Numbered from the stretch's first letter, positions 16,258 to 27,885 are shown. The stretch: 64,000 nucleotides of DNA from an uncultured Eubacteriales bacterium (GCA_902795275.1 CADBKQ010000009.1:1-64000); one strand, 5' to 3'. Notes: a model not told the origin generated them from the sequence alone. Made by a program: numbers and translations.

Positions 16258-16428
16258 ATGAACATGCTGTATCATCCCGCCGTTTACGCGCAGCTGGTTG
16301 CGCTGCGCCAGAAGCTGGCCGAAGCGTTCCAGCTGTCGGAACCCGGAAACATTTCTTCGCTGAGCAGCCAGATCGACCGCCTGCAGCTGTCCTGCTGGCA
16401 TGAAGGGATGGTTCAGAAAGCGTCCTGA
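16258..16428 (+). CDS. Spo0E-like small protein (putative aspartyl-phosphate phosphatase)
   Basis: A 56-residue helical-hairpin protein, missed easily because of its size. Helix one (AQLVALRQKLAEAF) and helix two (SSLSSQIDRLQLSCW) match the Spo0E family layout, in which helix two carries the S-Q-E-L-D motif; here it reads S-S-Q-I-D, with Asp40 as the conserved acid. The family dephosphorylates Spo0A-P and delays sporulation. AAGGAG at 16242-16247 serves either ATG 16258 or the in-frame ATG 16252. Spo0A-type boxes lie upstream. The gene ends 3 bases from the end of the convergent EndoQ-UvrD gene. The family call rests on pattern, not on an alignment. Confidence 0.6.
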   Translation: MNMLYHPAVYAQLVALRQKLAEAFQLSEPGNISSLSSQIDRLQLSCWHEGMVQKAS

Positions 16429-16431
16429 ACG

Positions 16432-19400
16432 TCAGCACAGGAAGCTCATCTGCTTCGCCTGCACGGAGGAAGGGGATTTTACGGAAATGCGTTCCACTTC
16501 CCGGGGCAATTCTTCCAGGAAGGGAGATTCCTTTCCGCCGCACACCAGCGTGAGGGATTGCTTCGCTCTCGTCATGCCGACGAAGAACAGCCTTCTTTCT
16601 TCCTCCGTGTCGGTTTCTTCTTCCGGGCGAACCAGAGGCAGCCGCCCTTCCTCCAGCCCGGCCAGGAACACGGCGGGGAACTCCAGGCCCTTGGCGGCGT
16701 GCAGCGTCATTAAGCGCACAGCGCCGGAGGGCTTGCCCCCGCTGAGCCGGAGAATATCGCCTTCTTCGCCCGCGCGCACCGCTTCCAGGAAAGCGGGCAG
16801 GGTGTCATAAAAGACAGCGGCGTTCAGCAGCTGTTCCACCTCTTTTCCCGCCGTCCCCGTTTCCCGCGCCAAATCGTTCAGCAGGGAACGGGGTTTTTCT
16901 TTACCCCATTTGGGCGTATAGGTTTTCACGGCTTCCACGAAAGGCGAAAGGCCATCGAACGGCGAGAGGGCTTCCGTGAAGCCGCCGGTATTACCCGCCG
17001 CGAGAAGAGGCGCGGCGGCGCATGCCCACTGCGCCAAACCGTCCGGGCAGCGCCACAGCCCTTTCAGTGCGGTCCGCAGGGCGGCTTCATCCGCGGGCTC
17101 CTCCAGCGCGTTGAAGAAGCTCAGCAGCGCCTTGTTCTTGTCCGCCTCCAGGAACGCGCCCCGGCCCGACACCAGGCAGGGGATGCTGTCGTGATTCAGG
17201 CAGGCTTCCATCTGTTCCAGCTGCCGGTGCGTGCGGCACAGCACGGCGATTTCGGAGAAAGCAAACTGCGCCCTCTCCCCTTCCCGCGCCTCCGTCATGC
17301 CCAGGCCGCCCGCCATCCGCGCGATTTCCTTGGCGATCCAGATGTATTCTCCCCGCTCGTCCTGGGCGGAGACGACGCGCACGCGGGACCCGGAAGGCCG
17401 TGACGCGAGCAATTCCCGTTTTCCGCCGGGATTGCGGCGGATGGACGCCATCGCACAGGAGAGAATCTCAGGAGTAGATCGGTAATTCTGTCTGAGGCGA
17501 ATCAGCCTTGTCTGCGGGCGGCAGGCCGCCAAATCGTCAAAGCAGTCTGCGCTGGCTCCTCGGAAGCCGTAAATGGACTGGTCGGCGTCGCCGATCACGA
17601 ACAGGCTGTTCCCTTCGCTCCAATGCCGCACCAGCGCCTGCTGCGCCGGATTGATGTCCTGAAATTCATCGACCAGCAAATGATGGAACATTTTCTGATT
17701 CTCCGCGGGGATGGTCAGCGCTTCCGTCAGCACGTCGTCCAGATCGCGCAAGCCGTTTTCGGCAAGGCGCCTTTGGTATTGTTCTTTTAGTTCGGTGGGC
17801 ATGCCCGGCGCGTCCAGCCCATTTTTGATTCTGCTCACCATCGCCAGGGCAGCGGACGGAGACAGCTTTTCTTTTCTTTCCTTTAAAATTTCCGCCATGA
17901 CTTCAACAGCGGTTTCCCTGGAAACGAGGGGCTTTTTCTCCAGCAGGGATAAACAGATATGGTGGAACGTCCCCACGGTCAGCCCCCGGAGGGCTTTCTT
18001 TCCCAGCAGCTTTTCCAGGCGTTCCGTCATTTCCCGGGCCGCCTGGCGGGTGAAGGTCACGGCGGTGATCTCTTTGGGCGATACGCCTTTTTCTCCGATC
18101 AGCCAGGCGACGCGATTCACCAGCGTGCCGGTTTTGCCCGTGCCGGGGCCGGCGATGACCGCCACGGTTTCATCTTCCGCGCGGATGGCCTCTTCCTGCT
18201 CCGGATTGGGAAGGAAGCCCTTCTCCGCTTCCAACGGGGCTTCGGGTGTTCCTGCTTTGTTTGCCGTGTGGACGGCTTTCTTTGGCGCGGCGGGCAGAAC
18301 GGGCAGGCTCAGCAGGCTGGTCTGTCCCAGCAGCGTTTCCCGCTCGCCCGGCTGAAACACCCGGATCACGCCGTATTCTCCGTCGTAACCGGCCTGGCGG
18401 ATCACCTTGCCCGCCCGCAGGCGGCGGACGGCATCGCCCATGAGCAAGCCTCCGGCCCTTTCGATTTCCTCCGGCGTCTTCTCCCGCAGGATGGAAAACT
18501 CCGGGCCAAGCTTATGCAGCAAATCAAAATACAAGGCCTGGGCTTTCTTGCTGGATGGGGACACGCCCAGCGCTTCCCCTGCCAATTCAGGCAGCGGAAT
18601 CAGGCTTTCAAAGGGCTTTTCCAACGGGCCGGGGGCGGTTCTGTCCGCCAGCGCTTCCACCCGGTTCAGCACGCCGATGGTGATTTTCTTTCCGCACACC
18701 GGGCAGCGCCCGCCGTACTTCGCCGTTTCCTCCGGTTCCAGGCAGCACTGGCAGGCCCGGTGGCCGTCCAGGTGATACTTGCCCTCCTCCGGAAAAAACT
18801 CGATGGTACCCTCGAAGCCCTCCCCCGTTTCCAGGGCTTTTTTCAGCGCGGGATAATTCAAATCGCAAGACAGCAGATTCGCTTCCCGGCCCAGCTTCTG
18901 CGGGGAATGGGCGTCGGAATTGGACACCAGCAGATGCCCGTCCAGGGCGGAGAGCAGCCGGTTCATGGGCGGGTCGGAGGACAAGCCGGTTTCCAGGGCG
19001 TGGATCTGGGGCGATAGATCCCCGAAGCACTCCTCGATGGTGTCGAACCCGGAGAACGCGCCGAACAGAGAAAAATGGGGCGTCCAGATGTGGGCGGGAA
19101 TATAAACGGCTTCGGGGCAACTTTCCAGCACGATTTCCAGCAGGTCGCGGCTGTCCAGGCCCAGGATGGGGCGGCCGTCGCTGTGCAGGTTGCCGATGGC
19201 TTCCAGCCAGTGGGACAGGTTTTCCGCCGCGTCCAGCCCCGGCAGGATGATCACGTGATGCACCTTGCGGGTCTTTCCGTCCCGCTTGTAGATGGTGCTG
19301 ATTTCCCCCGTCACCACAAAGCGGGGCGTTTCCGCGCCGGGAATCTCGCAGGGCAGGGCGTATTCGTCCCTGAGCCGATACACGCCTTCCCCGTCCTCCG

Positions 19401-19566
19401 TCAGCATTTCCCGCAGTTCCTCCCGCCATTTGGGATGGGTGAAATCCCCGGTACCCACCAGGCCGATGCCCTTGTACCGCGCCCACAAATCCAGGTGCGG
19501 CGCGTCGCCCTCGCTGCTGGTGGCCCGGGAGTATTTGGAATGGATGTGCAGATCGGCAATCTTCAT
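16432..19566 (-). CDS. EndoQ-type PHP endonuclease fused to UvrD-like helicase
   Basis: A 1044-residue fusion. Residues 1 to about 400: endonuclease Q-like PHP domain (MKIADLHIHSKYSRATS, GLVGTGDFTHP, ISTIYKRDGKTRKVHH, YIPAHIWTPHFS, SNSDAHSPQKLGREAN) with a four-Cys zinc knot (CQCC, then CPVCGKK). From about 455: superfamily 1 helicase with Walker A GPGTGKTGTL, the QAAREMTERL motif, Walker B VDEFQDINP, GDADQSIYGFRGA, RQNYRST, LHAAKGLEFPAVFL and FVGMTRAKQ. EndoQ cuts beside deaminated bases; the helicase could unwind the nicked strand. Start follows AAGGAAAGGGCCAAT. Possibly a one-protein repair route for uracil or hypoxanthine. Confidence 0.88.
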   Translation of the reverse strand: MKIADLHIHSKYSRATSSEGDAPHLDLWARYKGIGLVGTGDFTHPKWREELREMLTEDGEGVYRLRDEYALPCEIPGAETPRFVVTGEISTIYKRDGKTRKVHHVIILPGLDAAENLSHWLEAIGNLHSDGRPILGLDSRDLLEIVLESCPEAVYIPAHIWTPHFSLFGAFSGFDTIEECFGDLSPQIHALETGLSSDPPMNRLLSALDGHLLVSNSDAHSPQKLGREANLLSCDLNYPALKKALETGEGFEGTIEFFPEEGKYHLDGHRACQCCLEPEETAKYGGRCPVCGKKITIGVLNRVEALADRTAPGPLEKPFESLIPLPELAGEALGVSPSSKKAQALYFDLLHKLGPEFSILREKTPEEIERAGGLLMGDAVRRLRAGKVIRQAGYDGEYGVIRVFQPGERETLLGQTSLLSLPVLPAAPKKAVHTANKAGTPEAPLEAEKGFLPNPEQEEAIRAEDETVAVIAGPGTGKTGTLVNRVAWLIGEKGVSPKEITAVTFTRQAAREMTERLEKLLGKKALRGLTVGTFHHICLSLLEKKPLVSRETAVEVMAEILKERKEKLSPSAALAMVSRIKNGLDAPGMPTELKEQYQRRLAENGLRDLDDVLTEALTIPAENQKMFHHLLVDEFQDINPAQQALVRHWSEGNSLFVIGDADQSIYGFRGASADCFDDLAACRPQTRLIRLRQNYRSTPEILSCAMASIRRNPGGKRELLASRPSGSRVRVVSAQDERGEYIWIAKEIARMAGGLGMTEAREGERAQFAFSEIAVLCRTHRQLEQMEACLNHDSIPCLVSGRGAFLEADKNKALLSFFNALEEPADEAALRTALKGLWRCPDGLAQWACAAAPLLAAGNTGGFTEALSPFDGLSPFVEAVKTYTPKWGKEKPRSLLNDLARETGTAGKEVEQLLNAAVFYDTLPAFLEAVRAGEEGDILRLSGGKPSGAVRLMTLHAAKGLEFPAVFLAGLEEGRLPLVRPEEETDTEEERRLFFVGMTRAKQSLTLVCGGKESPFLEELPREVERISVKSPSSVQAKQMSFLC

Positions 19567-19597
19567 ATTGGCCCTTTCCTTTTTGCGTTCGTATTTC

Positions 19598-19632
19598 TAA
19601 AAAAATCTCCTTCCCGCAAAACGGGAAAGGAG
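19598..19632 (-). terminator. rho-independent terminator
   Basis: Stem CTCCTTTCCCG with partner CGGGAAGGAG (one bulge) around a 5-base loop, followed on the minus strand by ATTTTTTTAG. It ends the transcript of the small gene at 19691 before the EndoQ-UvrD gene begins. Confidence 0.8.
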
Positions 19633-19690
19633 GAGTACCCGGCCCCGCGGACAGGATACAGTGTTTGCATGAACCGGCATGTTTTTCAAT

Positions 19691-19909
19691 TTACATCAGC
19701 AAGTTATTTTCTATCAGAAGCTGCTGCGCCTCCACCGCTTCCGACCCAAGCACCATGATCTCATAATAGTTTTCATCCGACGAAACGGTACGGTATACCT
19801 TCTTGGCGCGGGCCAGAAAGCCCTCCCGTTCCAATAGCGAAAGAATTTCCCTGGCGTTTTTTTCGCTGTGCGCCATGTGGATCACTTTCCATTGCGCTCC
19901 CTGAGCCAC
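19691..19909 (-). CDS. small DUF2007-like or related protein of unknown function
   Basis: A 72-residue protein that reads as one beta-alpha-beta unit: WKVIHMAHSEKNAREILSLLEREGFLARAKKVYR, then YYEIMVLGSEAVEAQQLLIENNLL. Small proteins of this pattern (strand, helix, EREGF turn, strand, LL-rich helix) are common in Clostridia and are sometimes mislabelled glutamate decarboxylase. No catalytic residues are apparent. GTG start after GGAGGAACTGTTTC. It has its own terminator downstream and lies divergent from upp. Confidence 0.6.
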   Translation of the reverse strand: MAQGAQWKVIHMAHSEKNAREILSLLEREGFLARAKKVYRTVSSDENYYEIMVLGSEAVEAQQLLIENNLLM

Positions 19910-20068
19910 GAAACAGTTCCTCCGTTCTTTCCTTCCGGCGTCCGGAACAGGCTTTTCAAAGCTCTCTGTTCCTTTTTCCCCTGATTATACCATGGTTTGC
20001 GCCGGGATGGAATAAATTTTAAAAAATTCATGAACTATTCATCTTTTGGGCGGCAGCGGAAAATGTGC

Positions 20069-20097
20069 TTGTCAATCGGGAAAAGATCGTATATAAT
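20069..20097 (+). promoter_or_regulatory. sigma-A promoter of upp (and possibly the atp operon)
   Basis: TTGTCA (20069-20074), 17 bases, TATAAT (20092-20097). No other good promoter is seen before atpI, so the atp genes may be read through from here. Confidence 0.75.
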
Positions 20098-20156
20098 AGG
20101 ATATTGGAAATACGCTTTGGCGCAGACCGCCAATTTCACGAAAGGAAGGTACCCCC

Positions 20157-20786
20157 ATGAGCAAAGTTCATATTTTCGATCATCCGCTGATCCAGCACAA
20201 GCTGAGCATCATGCGCCAGAAGGATACCGGCTGTAAGGAATTCCGCGAGCTGCTGGATGAAATCTCCATGCTGATGGTTTACGAAGTGACGCGCGACCTG
20301 CCCACCGCCGACGTGGAGATCGAAACGCCCATCTGCGCCATGAAGACCAAGACCCTGGCCGGGAAGCCCATCGGCATCATCCCCATCCTGCGGGCGGGCC
20401 TGGGCATGGTGAACGGCATCCTGAACCTGATTCCCAACGCCAAGGTGGGGCATATCGGCCTGTACCGCGACCCCGCCACGCTGGAGCCCGTGGAATATTA
20501 CTGCAAGCTGCCCGACGACGCCGAGCACCGCCAGCTGATCGTCCTTGACCCCATGCTGGCCACCGGCGGCAGCGCTTCCGCCGCCATCAGCTTTATCAAG
20601 CAGCGGGGCTGCAACAACATCCGCCTGGTGAACCTGATCGCCGCGCCCGAAGGCATCGCCCGCGTGCAGAAGGATCATCCCGACGTGGATATTTACGTGG
20701 CCGCCTGCGACGAAAAGCTGAACGACCACGGCTACATCGTGCCCGGCCTGGGCGACGCCGGCGACCGGCTGTTCGGCACGAAATAA
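20157..20786 (+). CDS. upp: uracil phosphoribosyltransferase
   Basis: A 209-residue enzyme converting uracil and PRPP to UMP in the salvage route. Family features: [45 protein letters not shown], the PRPP loop [16 protein letters not shown], and the C-terminal [15 protein letters not shown]. Full length. ATG follows AAAGGAAGG. It precedes the ATP synthase operon, a frequent order in Firmicutes. Confidence 0.97.
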   Translation: MSKVHIFDHPLIQHKLSIMRQKDTGCKEFRELLDEISMLMVYEVTRDLPTADVEIETPICAMKTKTLAGKPIGIIPILRAGLGMVNGILNLIPNAKVGHIGLYRDPATLEPVEYYCKLPDDAEHRQLIVLDPMLATGGSASAAISFIKQRGCNNIRLVNLIAAPEGIARVQKDHPDVDIYVAACDEKLNDHGYIVPGLGDAGDRLFGTK

Positions 20787-20914
20787 AGTTCTAAGGTATA
20801 AGTTCAAAGTTCAAAGTTCTAAGCTGTTCGTTCTGTCTGTCATTGTTCCGCCTGCGATCTTCCGATGCATTCAGTAAATCAGGCTCAGAACTTAGAACTA
20901 TGAACTTAGAACTG
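20786..20914. repeat. inverted heptamer array, AAGTTCT family (upp-atpI)
   Basis: Left arm AAGTTCT, AAGGTAT, AAGTTCA, AAGTTCA, AAGTTCT (20786-20820). Right arm AGAACTT, AGAACTA, TGAACTT, AGAACTG (20887-20914). Unique spacer of about 65 bases. The left arm begins right at the upp stop codon. Confidence 0.9.
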
Positions 20915-20948
20915 TAAGTCAATCTCTACAATAACGAGGCTGTCATCC

Positions 20949-21419
20949 ATGAAAATCGAACCCGCTGTAAAAGCGGAAACGAAAAAAATCGCCATCGGCA
21001 CGGGCATTTTGACTGTGCTGATGATCGCGGTGTTCCTGATCCTTCGCCGGTTTGACTGGACCGTGCTGGCCGGCGCGCTGCTTGGGTACTGCGCCACGGT
21101 GGGAAACTTCTTCCTCATGGCGCTGACCGTGCAGCACGTGACCGGCAGCATGCCCGTCCTGCCAAAACAGGAAACGGACGAAACCGAGGATACGGAAGAA
21201 GAGAAAAAAGACCAGCCCCTCAGCGACGAAGCGAAGCAGGCCGGAAAACGGATGCAGGCTTCCTTCCTGCTCAGGATGCTGATGATCGGCGCGGTGGCGG
21301 CCATCGCCGTGACGCAGAAGCAGATTTTCAACCCCTGGGCCGCGCTGGTGCCGCTCCTCTTCCCCAACATCCTCATCACCGTCCGGCGATTGATCGGAAC
21401 CGACCAGAAGGAGGCATGA
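20949..21419 (+). CDS. atpI: ATP synthase subunit I-like protein
   Basis: A 156-residue membrane protein with four predicted helices in two pairs (about 14-32, 37-60, 105-122, 127-145) and a charged loop (ETDETEDTEEEKKD) between them. AtpI proteins help assemble the c-ring and may carry Mg2+ or ions; they are weakly conserved, so the name rests on position at the head of the operon and on the fold. The stop overlaps the atpB start by ATGA. Confidence 0.75.
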   Translation: MKIEPAVKAETKKIAIGTGILTVLMIAVFLILRRFDWTVLAGALLGYCATVGNFFLMALTVQHVTGSMPVLPKQETDETEDTEEEKKDQPLSDEAKQAGKRMQASFLLRMLMIGAVAAIAVTQKQIFNPWAALVPLLFPNILITVRRLIGTDQKEA

Positions 21420-22285
21420 CCAACAAAGTGGAAAGTAAAAGCCGTTCACGTCTCGTGGACTTCCTTCTGATATTGCTCATCATACTGCCGCTGGCGGGGG
21501 CGATGGCGCTGAAAGTGCTCACCACCCCCGACGCGCCCCTCTCTGAGGGCGTGCAGATCTCCGGCGCGCAGATTTACTTCACCATCCCCCTGCCCATCCA
21601 GCCGCTGCCCATCACCGCGGCCCAGATCAATTCCTGGGCGGTGATGCTGTCCATCCTGGGCATCTGCCTGTACCTGACTCACGGGATCAAGGTGGTGCCG
21701 GATTCCAAGCGCCAGCTGGCCGCGGAGTGGATCGTGGAAACCGTGACCAAACTGGTGCGGGACAACATGGGCACAAAGTTCCTGGGCTTCGCGCCGTTCG
21801 TGGCGGGCATCCTGGCCCTCTCGGCGCTGAGCAGCCTGAGCAGCCTGCTGGGCCTGTTCCCGCCCACGTCGGACATGAACGTGGTGGTGGGCTGGGCGAT
21901 CTTGGTCTTTATCCTGATCACCCATTACAAGCTTCAGGGCGGCCTGTGGAACTACATCAAGGGCTTTTTCAGCCCCATCCCCTTCTTTGCCCCGCTGAAT
22001 GTGATCGGCGAGTTTGCCACCCCGATCTCCATGGCCTTCCGTCATTACGGCAACGTGATGAGCGGCATGGTCATCTCCGTGCTGATCGCCTTCGCGCTGC
22101 GGAACCTGTCCGCCATGCTGCTGGGCTGGCTGCCCGGATTCCTGGGGCAGATTCCTTTCCTGCAAGTCGGTCTTCCAGCGGTGCTGAGCCTGTACTTCGA
22201 TATCTTCAGCGGGTGCATGCAGGCGTTCATTTTCGCCATGCTCACCATGATGAATATCGCCACCGCCGTGCCGGAGGAAGAGTGA
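21416..22285 (+). CDS. atpB: ATP synthase F0 subunit a
   Basis: A 289-residue protein with about six membrane helices. The helix with the essential arginine reads ISMAFRHYGNVMSG, matching the usual LRLFGN pattern with His-Tyr in place of Leu-Phe. The C-terminal helix (LPAVLSLYFDIFSGCMQAFIFAMLTMMNI) has the conserved Gln facing the c-ring. It forms the ion half-channels beside the c-ring. Translationally coupled to atpI. Confidence 0.94.
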   Translation: MTNKVESKSRSRLVDFLLILLIILPLAGAMALKVLTTPDAPLSEGVQISGAQIYFTIPLPIQPLPITAAQINSWAVMLSILGICLYLTHGIKVVPDSKRQLAAEWIVETVTKLVRDNMGTKFLGFAPFVAGILALSALSSLSSLLGLFPPTSDMNVVVGWAILVFILITHYKLQGGLWNYIKGFFSPIPFFAPLNVIGEFATPISMAFRHYGNVMSGMVISVLIAFALRNLSAMLLGWLPGFLGQIPFLQVGLPAVLSLYFDIFSGCMQAFIFAMLTMMNIATAVPEEE

Positions 22286-22290
22286 TTCAG

Positions 22291-22747
<457 letters not shown>

Positions 22748-22749
22748 GG

Positions 22750-22845
22750 AAGTTCTAAGTTTTAAGTTCAAAGTTCTAAGGAATGAGTTCAGAATGATAA
22801 GACGGAATCGCACATTATCAGCTTAGAACTAAGAACTTAGAACTT
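22750..22845. repeat. inverted heptamer array, AAGTTCT family (atpE-atpF)
   Basis: Left arm AAGTTCT, AAGTTTT, AAGTTCA, AAGTTCT (22750-22777). Right arm TTAGAAC, TAAGAAC, TTAGAAC (22823-22843). Spacer about 42 bases. It begins 3 bases after the atpE stop. Confidence 0.92.
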
Positions 22846-22878
22846 ATCATCAACACAGAAAGGCTGTGAGAGGTGAGC

Positions 22879-23382
22879 ATGCAGTCATTGGATATTATTT
22901 CTGTCAACTTTTGGCAGACTCTGATTTCCTTGTGCAACCTGCTCATCATATTCCTGATTCTCAAAAAGTTCCTGTTCAAGCCCGTTCAGGCCATGATGAA
23001 ATCGCGCCAGGATCAGGTGGAGAAAATCTACACCGAGGCTGACGAAAACCTGGGAACAGCCAAACAATTGAAGCAGGAATATGAACAGAAAATGGCGTCC
23101 GCCCGGCAGGAGGCCGACACCCTGATCAAGACCGCCACGCAGACCGCGCAGCGCAAGAGCGACCAGATCGTGTCCGAAGCCAACAGCCAGGCCAGCCATG
23201 TGAAGCAGAAGGCGGAAGAGGAAATCGCCCAGCAGAAGAAACAGATGCTCCGGGACGTGCGGAGCGAGATTTCCGAGCTGGCGGTGGATATCGCGTCCAA
23301 AGTGGTGGAGCGCGAAATCAACCAAAAGGACTACGATGGCTTTGTGGACGATTTCATTCAGAATGTTGGTGAACAGCAGTGA
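22879..23382 (+). CDS. atpF: ATP synthase F0 subunit b
   Basis: A 167-residue protein with one N-terminal membrane helix (about 11-31, WQTLISLCNLLIIFLILKKFLF) and a long amphipathic coiled coil rich in Lys, Glu and Gln, the peripheral stalk. The ATG at 22879 follows GAGGTGA at close spacing; a GTG two codons earlier is possible. The stop overlaps the atpH start. Confidence 0.93.
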   Translation: MQSLDIISVNFWQTLISLCNLLIIFLILKKFLFKPVQAMMKSRQDQVEKIYTEADENLGTAKQLKQEYEQKMASARQEADTLIKTATQTAQRKSDQIVSEANSQASHVKQKAEEEIAQQKKQMLRDVRSEISELAVDIASKVVEREINQKDYDGFVDDFIQNVGEQQ

Positions 23383-23912
23383 CGGAGTTCGGCAGAGAAT
23401 ACGGCGAGGGGCTGTACGCCCTGTGCGCTGAGGAGCATATCGAACGGGACGCGCTGCGGGAAGTGCAGGCGCTGAAAGCGTCCTTCCGGGAAAACGAGGA
23501 TTTTCTCCGCCTGCTGGGCAACATGACGCTGAGCAAGGAACAGCGCGTCGCCATCGTGGACGATACGCTGAAGGGCAGCGTGCATGAGTATGTGCTCAAC
23601 TTCTTAAAGCTGCTGGTGGAGCGCGGGGCCATTCACGAGTTTCCCGAATGCGCCGCCGCCTATCAGGCGTGCTACAACCGCGAACACGGCGTGGTGGAAG
23701 CCAAAGTGACCACCGCCCAGCCCCTGAACGACGGGCAGCGGCAGAAGCTGATCGAAAAGCTGCAAAGCATGACCGGCAAAGAAATCGTCATCAAAGAGAA
23801 GGTTGATGCCTCCGTGCTGGGCGGCGTGCTGCTCCAGATGGAGGGCAAGCGCTACGACAACACCGTGGCACACCGCCTGAACGCCATCAAGCAGGCGATG
23901 GCAGGCCAGTGA
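23379..23912 (+). CDS. atpH: ATP synthase F1 subunit delta
   Basis: A 177-residue stalk protein with the OSCP pattern: helical N-terminal domain ([25 protein letters not shown]) and a C-terminal domain with [66 protein letters not shown] sequence. It joins F1 to subunit b. GTG start overlaps the atpF stop (GTGA), so the two are coupled. Confidence 0.94.
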   Translation: MTEFGREYGEGLYALCAEEHIERDALREVQALKASFRENEDFLRLLGNMTLSKEQRVAIVDDTLKGSVHEYVLNFLKLLVERGAIHEFPECAAAYQACYNREHGVVEAKVTTAQPLNDGQRQKLIEKLQSMTGKEIVIKEKVDASVLGGVLLQMEGKRYDNTVAHRLNAIKQAMAGQ

Positions 23913-23943
23913 CCCGGCGACACATTGGACGGAAAGCGGTGAT

Positions 23944-25464
23944 ATGATGGAATTGAAACCGGAAGAAATTTCAAAACTCATAAAAGAACAAATCAAGCAT
24001 TACAACAATAAAATTTCCCAGAGCGACACCGGCACCATCATCATGATCGGCGACGGCATCGCCCGGGCCACGGGCCTAGATCAGTGCATGGCGAATGAGC
24101 TGGTGAAGTTCCCCAACGGGGAATACGGCATGGCCCTGAACCTGGAAGAAAACTCCGTCGCCATCGTTATGCTGGGCACCGACGAGGGCATCCGCGAGGG
24201 CGACACTGTGGAACGCACCGGCCAGGTGGTGTCCGTACCCGTGGGCGAAGGGCTCATCGGCCGGGTGGTCAACTCCCTGGGCCAGCCCATCGACGGCAAG
24301 GGTGCTATCGAATCCACGGAAATGCGCCCCATCGAGCGCAACGCCCCCGGCATCATCCAGCGCAAGAAGGTGTCCGTTCCCTTGCAGACGGGCATCAAGG
24401 CCATCGACTCCATGATCCCCATCGGGCGGGGCCAGCGCGAACTGATCATCGGCGACCGCCAGACCGGTAAAACGGTCATCGCCACCGACACCATCATCAA
24501 CCAGAAGGGCACCGGCGTTATCTGCATCTACGTGGCCATCGGCCAGAAGATGTCCACCGTGGCCCAGCTGGTGGAAACCCTGGACGCCGCGGGGGCCATG
24601 GAATACACCACCGTGGTCAGCGCCTCTGCCAGTGAGGTTGCACCCTTGCAGTACATCGCCCCCTATTCCGGCTGCGCCATGGCGGAGTACTTCATGGATC
24701 AGGGCAAGGACGTGCTGATCATCTACGACGACCTGAGCAAGCACGCGGTGGCCTACCGCGCCCTGTCCCTGCTCATCCGCCGTCCTCCGGGACGCGAGGC
24801 GTATCCCGGCGACGTGTTCTACCTGCACTCCCGCCTGCTGGAACGCTCCGCCCGCGTGGACGCCAAGTACGGCGGCGGCTCCATCACCGCCCTGCCCATC
24901 ATCGAGACCCAGGCGGGCGACGTGTCGGCCTACATCCCCACCAACGTGATTTCCATCACCGACGGCCAGATCTTCCTGGAGACCGAGCTGTTCCACAGCG
25001 GCATCATGCCCGCCATCGACCCCGGCATCTCCGTCAGCCGCGTGGGCGGCGACGCCCAGATCAAGGCCATGAAGAAGGTGGCCGGCAGCCTCAAGCTGCT
25101 CTACAGCCAGTACCGCGAGCTCCAGTCCTTCGCCCAGTTCGGCTCCGACCTGGACGCTGATACGAAAGCCCGCCTGGCGCAGGGCGCGCGCATTGTGGAG
25201 GTGCTCAAGCAGAACCGCAACCATCCCGTGGCCGTGGAAAATCAGGTATGCATCTTCTACGCCGTCACCCACGATTTCCTGAAAGACGTGGAAGTGAAGG
25301 ACGTGGCGGAATACGAAGAAGCGCTCTATGCCCGGATGAGTGCGCAGCACGGCGACGTGCTGGACGCCATCCGGGAAACCGGCCTGCTTTCCCCCGAGAC
25401 CGACGAAAAGCTCAAGGCCGCGCTGGAGAGCTTCACCAAAGATTTTCTCAAAACCAAGAAGTAA
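23944..25464 (+). CDS. atpA: ATP synthase F1 subunit alpha
   Basis: A 506-residue subunit with the beta-barrel N-terminus ([18 protein letters not shown]), the non-catalytic nucleotide site with Walker [11 protein letters not shown], the [17 protein letters not shown] stretch and the signature [14 protein letters not shown]. Full length for the family. Start at either of two adjacent ATG codons; the first is used. Confidence 0.97.
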   Translation: MMELKPEEISKLIKEQIKHYNNKISQSDTGTIIMIGDGIARATGLDQCMANELVKFPNGEYGMALNLEENSVAIVMLGTDEGIREGDTVERTGQVVSVPVGEGLIGRVVNSLGQPIDGKGAIESTEMRPIERNAPGIIQRKKVSVPLQTGIKAIDSMIPIGRGQRELIIGDRQTGKTVIATDTIINQKGTGVICIYVAIGQKMSTVAQLVETLDAAGAMEYTTVVSASASEVAPLQYIAPYSGCAMAEYFMDQGKDVLIIYDDLSKHAVAYRALSLLIRRPPGREAYPGDVFYLHSRLLERSARVDAKYGGGSITALPIIETQAGDVSAYIPTNVISITDGQIFLETELFHSGIMPAIDPGISVSRVGGDAQIKAMKKVAGSLKLLYSQYRELQSFAQFGSDLDADTKARLAQGARIVEVLKQNRNHPVAVENQVCIFYAVTHDFLKDVEVKDVAEYEEALYARMSAQHGDVLDAIRETGLLSPETDEKLKAALESFTKDFLKTKK

Positions 25465-25476
25465 GGAGGCGGCAGC

Positions 25477-26322
25477 ATGGCAGGAGCGTCCATGAAAGCT
25501 ATCAAGCTGCGCATCAAAAGCGTGGAAAGCACCATGCAAATCACGAAGGCCATGCAGCTGGTGGCAACCTCCAAGCTTCGCCGCGCCAAGGAGCGCATGG
25601 AAAACAGCAAGCCCTACGCCGCCATTTCCCGGGAAGCCATCATGGCGGCGGTGGCCCAGTGCAACGACCCGCAGGTGATGTTCGTCACCCCCCGGGAAGT
25701 GAAAAACCGATGCTATGTGGTCATTGCCGGGGAACGCGGCCTGGCCGGCGGCTACAACGCCAACGTGTTCAAGGCCGTCGCCGCGCACTCGGGAGATACG
25801 CCTTACTGCGTCCTGCCCCTGGGACGCAAGGCCATTGATAAATTCCAGCGCATGGGCGCGCCTTTGCTGGACGATACCGTGGGCCACGTGGAGGGCCTGG
25901 GCGTGAGCCGGTGCTACCAGCTTACGCAGCGCCTGATCGCGGGCTACAAAAACGGGGAGTTCGACGAACTGTTTCTGGTGTACACCTCCTTCCGCTCCAT
26001 GATGAGCCAGGAGGTGGAAGTGGAACAACTGCTTCCCATTGAAAAGCCCCAGGATGAGCAACCCCGCAACGTGGTCACGATTTACGAGCCCAGCCCCGAA
26101 GAAATGCTGGAAAAGGCTGTGCCGGATTTCCTGGCCGGGCGGCTGTACAGCGCGGTATGCGATTCCTTCGCCAGCGAAGTGTCCGCCCGCCGCAACGCCA
26201 TGGACTCCGCCACCAAGAACGCCGGGGAAATGATCAGCGACCTGCGGCTCAAATACAACCGCGCCCGCCAGGGCGCCATCACCCAGGAGATCACCGAGAT
26301 CGTGGCTGGGGCGGAACATTGA
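25477..26322 (+). CDS. atpG: ATP synthase F1 subunit gamma
   Basis: A 281-residue rotor subunit. The N-terminal helix AIKLRIKSVESTMQITKAMQLVATSKLRRA and the C-terminal helix RRNAMDSATKNAGEMISDLRLKYNRARQGAITQEITEI form the coiled coil that turns inside alpha3beta3; between them is the GERGLAGGYNANVF Rossmann-like part. ATG follows AAGGAGGCGGCAGC. A heptamer array separates it from atpD. Confidence 0.96.
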   Translation: MAGASMKAIKLRIKSVESTMQITKAMQLVATSKLRRAKERMENSKPYAAISREAIMAAVAQCNDPQVMFVTPREVKNRCYVVIAGERGLAGGYNANVFKAVAAHSGDTPYCVLPLGRKAIDKFQRMGAPLLDDTVGHVEGLGVSRCYQLTQRLIAGYKNGEFDELFLVYTSFRSMMSQEVEVEQLLPIEKPQDEQPRNVVTIYEPSPEEMLEKAVPDFLAGRLYSAVCDSFASEVSARRNAMDSATKNAGEMISDLRLKYNRARQGAITQEITEIVAGAEH

Positions 26323-26325
26323 AAA

Positions 26326-27872
<1,547 letters not shown>

Positions 27873-27885
27873 AAGAGGATACATC

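Noticed and set aside
24076..26319. 747-codon minus-strand open frame opposite atpA and atpG
   Set aside because: Long antisense frame caused by GC-rich third positions; composition (His, Gly, Val runs) is typical of a shadow.
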